Assembly: GCF_007830635.1 (NCBI RefSeq)
Contig: NZ_VLLA01000012.1
Coordinates: 62,001-126,000, forward strand
DNA from: Bradyrhizobium huanghuaihaiense
GTDB lineage: Bacteria > Pseudomonadota > Alphaproteobacteria > Rhizobiales > Xanthobacteraceae
DNA length: 64,000 bases
Direction: 5' to 3'
The notes under the pieces: generated by a model
The model's database searches: none
Told to the model about the DNA's origin: nothing
Seen by the model: only the letters and a program-made list of their open reading frames with translations
Part shown: positions 60,964-64,000 of the stretch, piece after piece
How the letters are laid out: the number at the start of each line of letters is the position of its first letter
Numbering within the stretch: the first letter of the stretch is position 1
Translations under genes and position numbers: made by a program

Positions 60964-62628
60964 CTACTTCAGGACCATTGCCGTGAACGGCCAGACATAG
61001 GCCTGCAACGTCACGAGCACACCGACGAGACAGGCCAGCACGATCGAGTGCCAGAACACGAAGCGCAGGATGGTGCCCTCGTGGCCGTACCAGTTGGTGG
61101 CGGTCGAGGCGACCACGATCGACTGCGCATCGATCATCTTGCCCATCACGCCGCCGGAGGAGTTCGCCGCCGCCATCAGCACCGGCGACAGACCTAGCTG
61201 CTGGGACGTGATCTTCTGGAGGTTGCCGAACAGAATGTTCGACGACGTATCCGATCCGGTCAGCGCCACACCGAGCCAGCCGAGCAGCGTGCCGAAGAAG
61301 GGATAGAGCACGCCGGTTGCGGCGAAGGCGAGACCGAGCGTGGCGTCGACGCCGGACAGCCGCGTCAGCGTGCCGATCGCGAGCATCGCCGAGATCGTGA
61401 TCAGCGAGATCGCGCACAGGCGGATGGTGCGGCCGTACTCGGTCAGCAGCCGTCCGGGACCGACGCCCATCAGGAAGCCCGAGATGATCGCCGCGATCAG
61501 CATGCCGGTGCCGGTGAACGACAGATAGGTGAAGCCGAACACCGCGGCTTCCTTGGTCGGCGCCGGCGCCACCGGCGGCATCTTGTTGATCATCTGGTGC
61601 AGCTCGGGCACCGGATAGTTCCAGACGAAGATCGAGTTCGCCCAGGCCTTGAAGGCACCGTTGCCCCAGATCAGCATCACGATGCAGACGATGATCCACG
61701 GCAGCAGCGCGCTCCACATCTCGCTCTGCGTCAGCGGCGTCTTATCCAGCGGTTTTGCCGCCGCCATAGTCGCGGCCGATTCATCATTGCCGCGCAGCGC
61801 CGGCGACAGCCAGAGCTGCCTCGGCTGCCAGACCTTCAGGAACAGGATCAGCGCGCCCATCGAGATCAGCGACGCACCGATGTCGACGATCCACGGATTG
61901 ATGAAGTTCGAGATCACGAATTGCGGGATCGCGAACGACACGCCCGTGACGAGGATCGCCGGCCAGACGTCCTTCATGCCCTTCCAGCCCGCGAACGCCC
62001 ACACCACCCAGAACGGCACGATCAGCGAGAAGAACGGCAATTGCCGGCCGACCATCGCGCCGAGAACGTAGGGATCGAGCCCGGTGACCGAGGCGAGGCC
62101 CTGGATCGGCGTGCCCAGCGCGCCATAGGCGACCGGCGCGGTGTTGGCGATCAGGGACAGGCCTGATGCCGCGAGCGGCGAGAAGCCGAGGCCGATCAGC
62201 ACGGCGCCGGTGATCGCGACCGGCGTGCCGAAGCCCGAGGCGCCCTCGAAGAACGCGCCGAACGAGAACGCGATCAGCAGCAGTTGCAGCCGCCGGTCCT
62301 CGGTGACGCCGCCGACCGCACGCTTGAGCAATTCGAAGCGCCCGGTCGAGACCGTCACCTGATAGAGGAAGATGACGTTGAGGACGATCCAGCCGATCGG
62401 GAAGAAGCCGGTCACGATGCCCAGCACCGAAGCGCGGATCGACATGTTCGCCGGCATGGTGAAGACGAAGATCGTGATCAGGTTGGTCACGATCACGGCG
62501 ATGACGGCCGCGATATGCGCCTGGACGCGGCCGCTCGCGATCAGGACCAGCAGCGTGACGACGGGCACCGCCGCCGCAATCGTCGACAGCACCGGGCTGT
62601 TCAGCGGATCATAGATTTGATTCCACAT
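60964..62628 (-). CDS. lldP: L-lactate permease
   Basis: A 554-residue, 12-14-helix membrane protein of the LctP/LldP family, importing L-lactate (and glycolate or D-lactate) with protons. Diagnostic segments are GAFFEGASGFGTPVAITGAVLIGLGFSPLAASGLSLIANTAPVA (by ends), the GSDTSSNILFGNLQKITSQQLGLSPVLMAAANSSGG segment and the C-terminal STATNWYGHEGTILRFVFWHS. The ATG at 62628 (MWNQIYDPLNSP) has GGGAGGAAG upstream. No lactate dehydrogenase gene is adjacent. Confidence 0.95.
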   Translation of the reverse strand: MWNQIYDPLNSPVLSTIAAAVPVVTLLVLIASGRVQAHIAAVIAVIVTNLITIFVFTMPANMSIRASVLGIVTGFFPIGWIVLNVIFLYQVTVSTGRFELLKRAVGGVTEDRRLQLLLIAFSFGAFFEGASGFGTPVAITGAVLIGLGFSPLAASGLSLIANTAPVAYGALGTPIQGLASVTGLDPYVLGAMVGRQLPFFSLIVPFWVVWAFAGWKGMKDVWPAILVTGVSFAIPQFVISNFINPWIVDIGASLISMGALILFLKVWQPRQLWLSPALRGNDESAATMAAAKPLDKTPLTQSEMWSALLPWIIVCIVMLIWGNGAFKAWANSIFVWNYPVPELHQMINKMPPVAPAPTKEAAVFGFTYLSFTGTGMLIAAIISGFLMGVGPGRLLTEYGRTIRLCAISLITISAMLAIGTLTRLSGVDATLGLAFAATGVLYPFFGTLLGWLGVALTGSDTSSNILFGNLQKITSQQLGLSPVLMAAANSSGGVMGKMIDAQSIVVASTATNWYGHEGTILRFVFWHSIVLACLVGVLVTLQAYVWPFTAMVLK

Positions 62629-62942
62629 GGTCTTCCTCCCCACGCTTGTTTGCGGCAGACGGCCCGCGTGGAGAGCCGAGCCTGCCTTTTCGCTGGAAGC
62701 GATAACCCCCGAGCCGGACGCGAATTCCTCGCGGATGCGGCGGTTCCCCTCCGCTCACAAGCTCGCGAAATCCCAGAGCGCCCCGCCCCGCGCCGTCGGG
62801 CCCATGCTAGGGTTGCAGGCTGCGACAATCCAACGCAAATTGCAGATCTTGCGACTTTAGTCTAAGCGCGCCCGTTTTCGCCATTGCCTCAAGTCTTTGG
62901 CTCAGGGCATTTGTGCACATCCCCTCGAGGAGACAGAGCTCT
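62629..62942. other. divergent intergenic region
   Basis: 314 bases between the leftward permease gene and the rightward ABC transporter gene. It should carry both promoters; I see no clear promoter, operator or repeat, and no supported small gene. Confidence 0.5.
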
Positions 62943-64000
62943 GTGAACAACATCCGCGCCACGCTCGCGATCGTCTGGCGAATCGCCATGCCCTATTTCC
63001 GATCCGAGGACAAATGGGCCGGCCGCGGCCTGCTCGGCGCCGTCATTGCCATGGAGCTGGCGCTGGTGGCGATCGACGTCCTGGTGAACCAGTGGCAGAA
63101 CAGGTTCTACAGCGCTCTGCAGGCGAGCGACTGGGACGCCTTCGTCACGCAGATCTGGATCTTCGTTGCCCTCGCCTCCACCTATATCGCGCTTGCGGTC
63201 TACAAGCTGTACCTGAACCAGTGGCTGCAGATCCGCTGGCGGCAATGGCTGACCCGGCACTATCTCGGCGAATGGCTCGAGAACGCCACGCATTACCGCA
63301 TGCAGCTCAAGGGCGATGCGGCCGACAACCCCGACCAGCGCATCACCGAGGACGTCAAGAACTTCGTCGAGCAGACCTTGACGATTGGGCTCGGCCTGCT
63401 CTCCTCGATCGTGACGCTGTTCTCCTTCGTGATCATCCTCTGGGGCCTCTCCAACGCCGCACCGCTGCACCTGTTCGGCACCGATCTCATGATCCCGGGC
63501 TATCTGTGCTGGGGCGCGCTGATCTACGCGATCTTCGGCACCGCGCTGACGCACTGGATCGGCAGCCCGCTGGTCAACCTCAATTTCGAGCAGCAGCGCT
63601 ATGAGGCCGACTTCCGCTTCAACCTCGTCCGTGTCCGCGAGAACTCCGAGCAGATCGCGCTGCTGAGGGGCGAAGGCGCCGAACGCAGCCGGCTGCTGGA
63701 TCGCTTCGGCTTCGTGATCGGCAACTGGTACGCCATCATGAGCCGGACCAAGCGGCTCACCGCGTTCACGGCGAGCTATCAGCAGGCCGCCGTGCTCTTT
63801 CCCTATGTGCTGGTGGCACCCGCCTTCTTCGCCAAGAAGATCCAGCTCGGCGACATGATGCAGACCGCATCCGCCTTCTCCAGCGTACAAGGCGCGTTGT
63901 CGTTCTTCGTCACGGCTTACCGGTCGCTGGCGGAATGGCGCGCGATCGTCGCACGCCTCGACGGCTTCGAGATGTCGGTCGCCTCCTCCACAAACCTGCC
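62943..64000 (+). CDS. SbmA/BacA-type ABC transporter, membrane domain (5' part)
   Basis: Starts at GTG 62943 with GAGGAGACAG upstream and runs off the right edge: 352 codons are visible. It begins MNNIRATLAIVWRIAMPYFRSEDKWAGRG and has several membrane helices; the segments NRFYSALQASDWDAF, RWRQWLTRHYLGEWLENATHYRMQL, NPDQRITEDVKNFVEQTL and NFEQQRYEADFRFNLVRVRENSEQIALLRGEGAER (by ends) are those of the ABC_membrane_2/SbmA-BacA group (YddA, BclA). An ATP-binding domain would lie beyond the edge. It may import peptides; Bradyrhizobium BclA, needed for bacteroid differentiation, is in this group, but family members are many. Confidence 0.88.
   Translation, partial: MNNIRATLAIVWRIAMPYFRSEDKWAGRGLLGAVIAMELALVAIDVLVNQWQNRFYSALQASDWDAFVTQIWIFVALASTYIALAVYKLYLNQWLQIRWRQWLTRHYLGEWLENATHYRMQLKGDAADNPDQRITEDVKNFVEQTLTIGLGLLSSIVTLFSFVIILWGLSNAAPLHLFGTDLMIPGYLCWGALIYAIFGTALTHWIGSPLVNLNFEQQRYEADFRFNLVRVRENSEQIALLRGEGAERSRLLDRFGFVIGNWYAIMSRTKRLTAFTASYQQAAVLFPYVLVAPAFFAKKIQLGDMMQTASAFSSVQGALSFFVTAYRSLAEWRAIVARLDGFEMSVASSTNL

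Overview
The window looks like a chromosomal segment of a Bradyrhizobium-type alphaproteobacterium (Nitrobacteraceae). The reasons are uniformly high GC with strong GC3 bias, alphaproteobacterial gene neighbourhoods (pmbA-cysQ-DUF4170-DUF374-waaA-lpxK; ubiA-rsmE; hisZ-hisG), small families typical of the group (DUF2093, DUF4170, DUF2076, a DUF6101-like protein), a CIRCE-controlled groESL, and many short intergenic palindromic repeats. I saw no tRNA, rRNA, insertion sequence, prophage, CRISPR array or origin.\n\nLayout. 1-5032: 3' end of uvrC, pgsA, moaD-moaE and prmB in a tight run, then a holin-like membrane protein and a YihY/BrkB protein. 5080-10660: a frameshifted methyltransferase divergent from a winged-helix/TPR regulator, a membrane-anchored EAL-type protein, a HAD hydrolase and a CheY-like regulator. 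10892-20104: ribF, ileS, lspA, an exported protein, a catalytic/non-catalytic pair of M16 peptidases, and arfB. 20168-24299: a redox module (monohaem cytochrome c, glyoxalase-like protein, Tat-exported small subunit, GMC flavoprotein) and a ribbon-helix-helix protein. 24539-32169: mutL, rsmD, an rluB-like synthase with a huge disordered N-terminus, tadA, a fluoroacetate dehalogenase homologue and purD. 32390-39394: a hydrolase/membrane protein/winged-helix operon with an operator-like dyad, xseA, a hydrolase without a nucleophile, DUF2093 and small proteins in repeat-rich DNA. 39483-45022: the lipid A/Kdo cluster. 45296-52785: a DUF6101-like protein, ubiA, rsmE, hisZ-hisG, and a polyprenyl-phosphate glycosyltransferase plus ChbG/NaxD-like deacetylase. 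52922-64000: DUF2076, an L,D-transpeptidase, cheZ, a lipoprotein, groES-groEL, two exported proteins, a lactate permease and the start of an SbmA/BacA-type ABC transporter.\n\nHow it fits together. Most genes are housekeeping: translation quality control, DNA repair, cofactor and envelope synthesis. Several loci concern the envelope: lpxK/waaA, the glycosyltransferase-deacetylase pair, the L,D-transpeptidase, lspA, the M16 pair and the SbmA/BacA-like transporter. The accessory content worth a second look is the dehalogenase with a complete active site, the cytochrome/GMC oxidoreductase module, the glycosyltransferase-deacetylase cassette with a short overlapping upstream ORF, the dyad upstream of the small winged-helix operon, and the broken or degenerate enzymes (methyltransferase frameshift, Ser-to-Ala alpha/beta hydrolase). 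I found no clearly new multi-gene defence or mobile system; the strongest leads are predictions from motifs and gene order.
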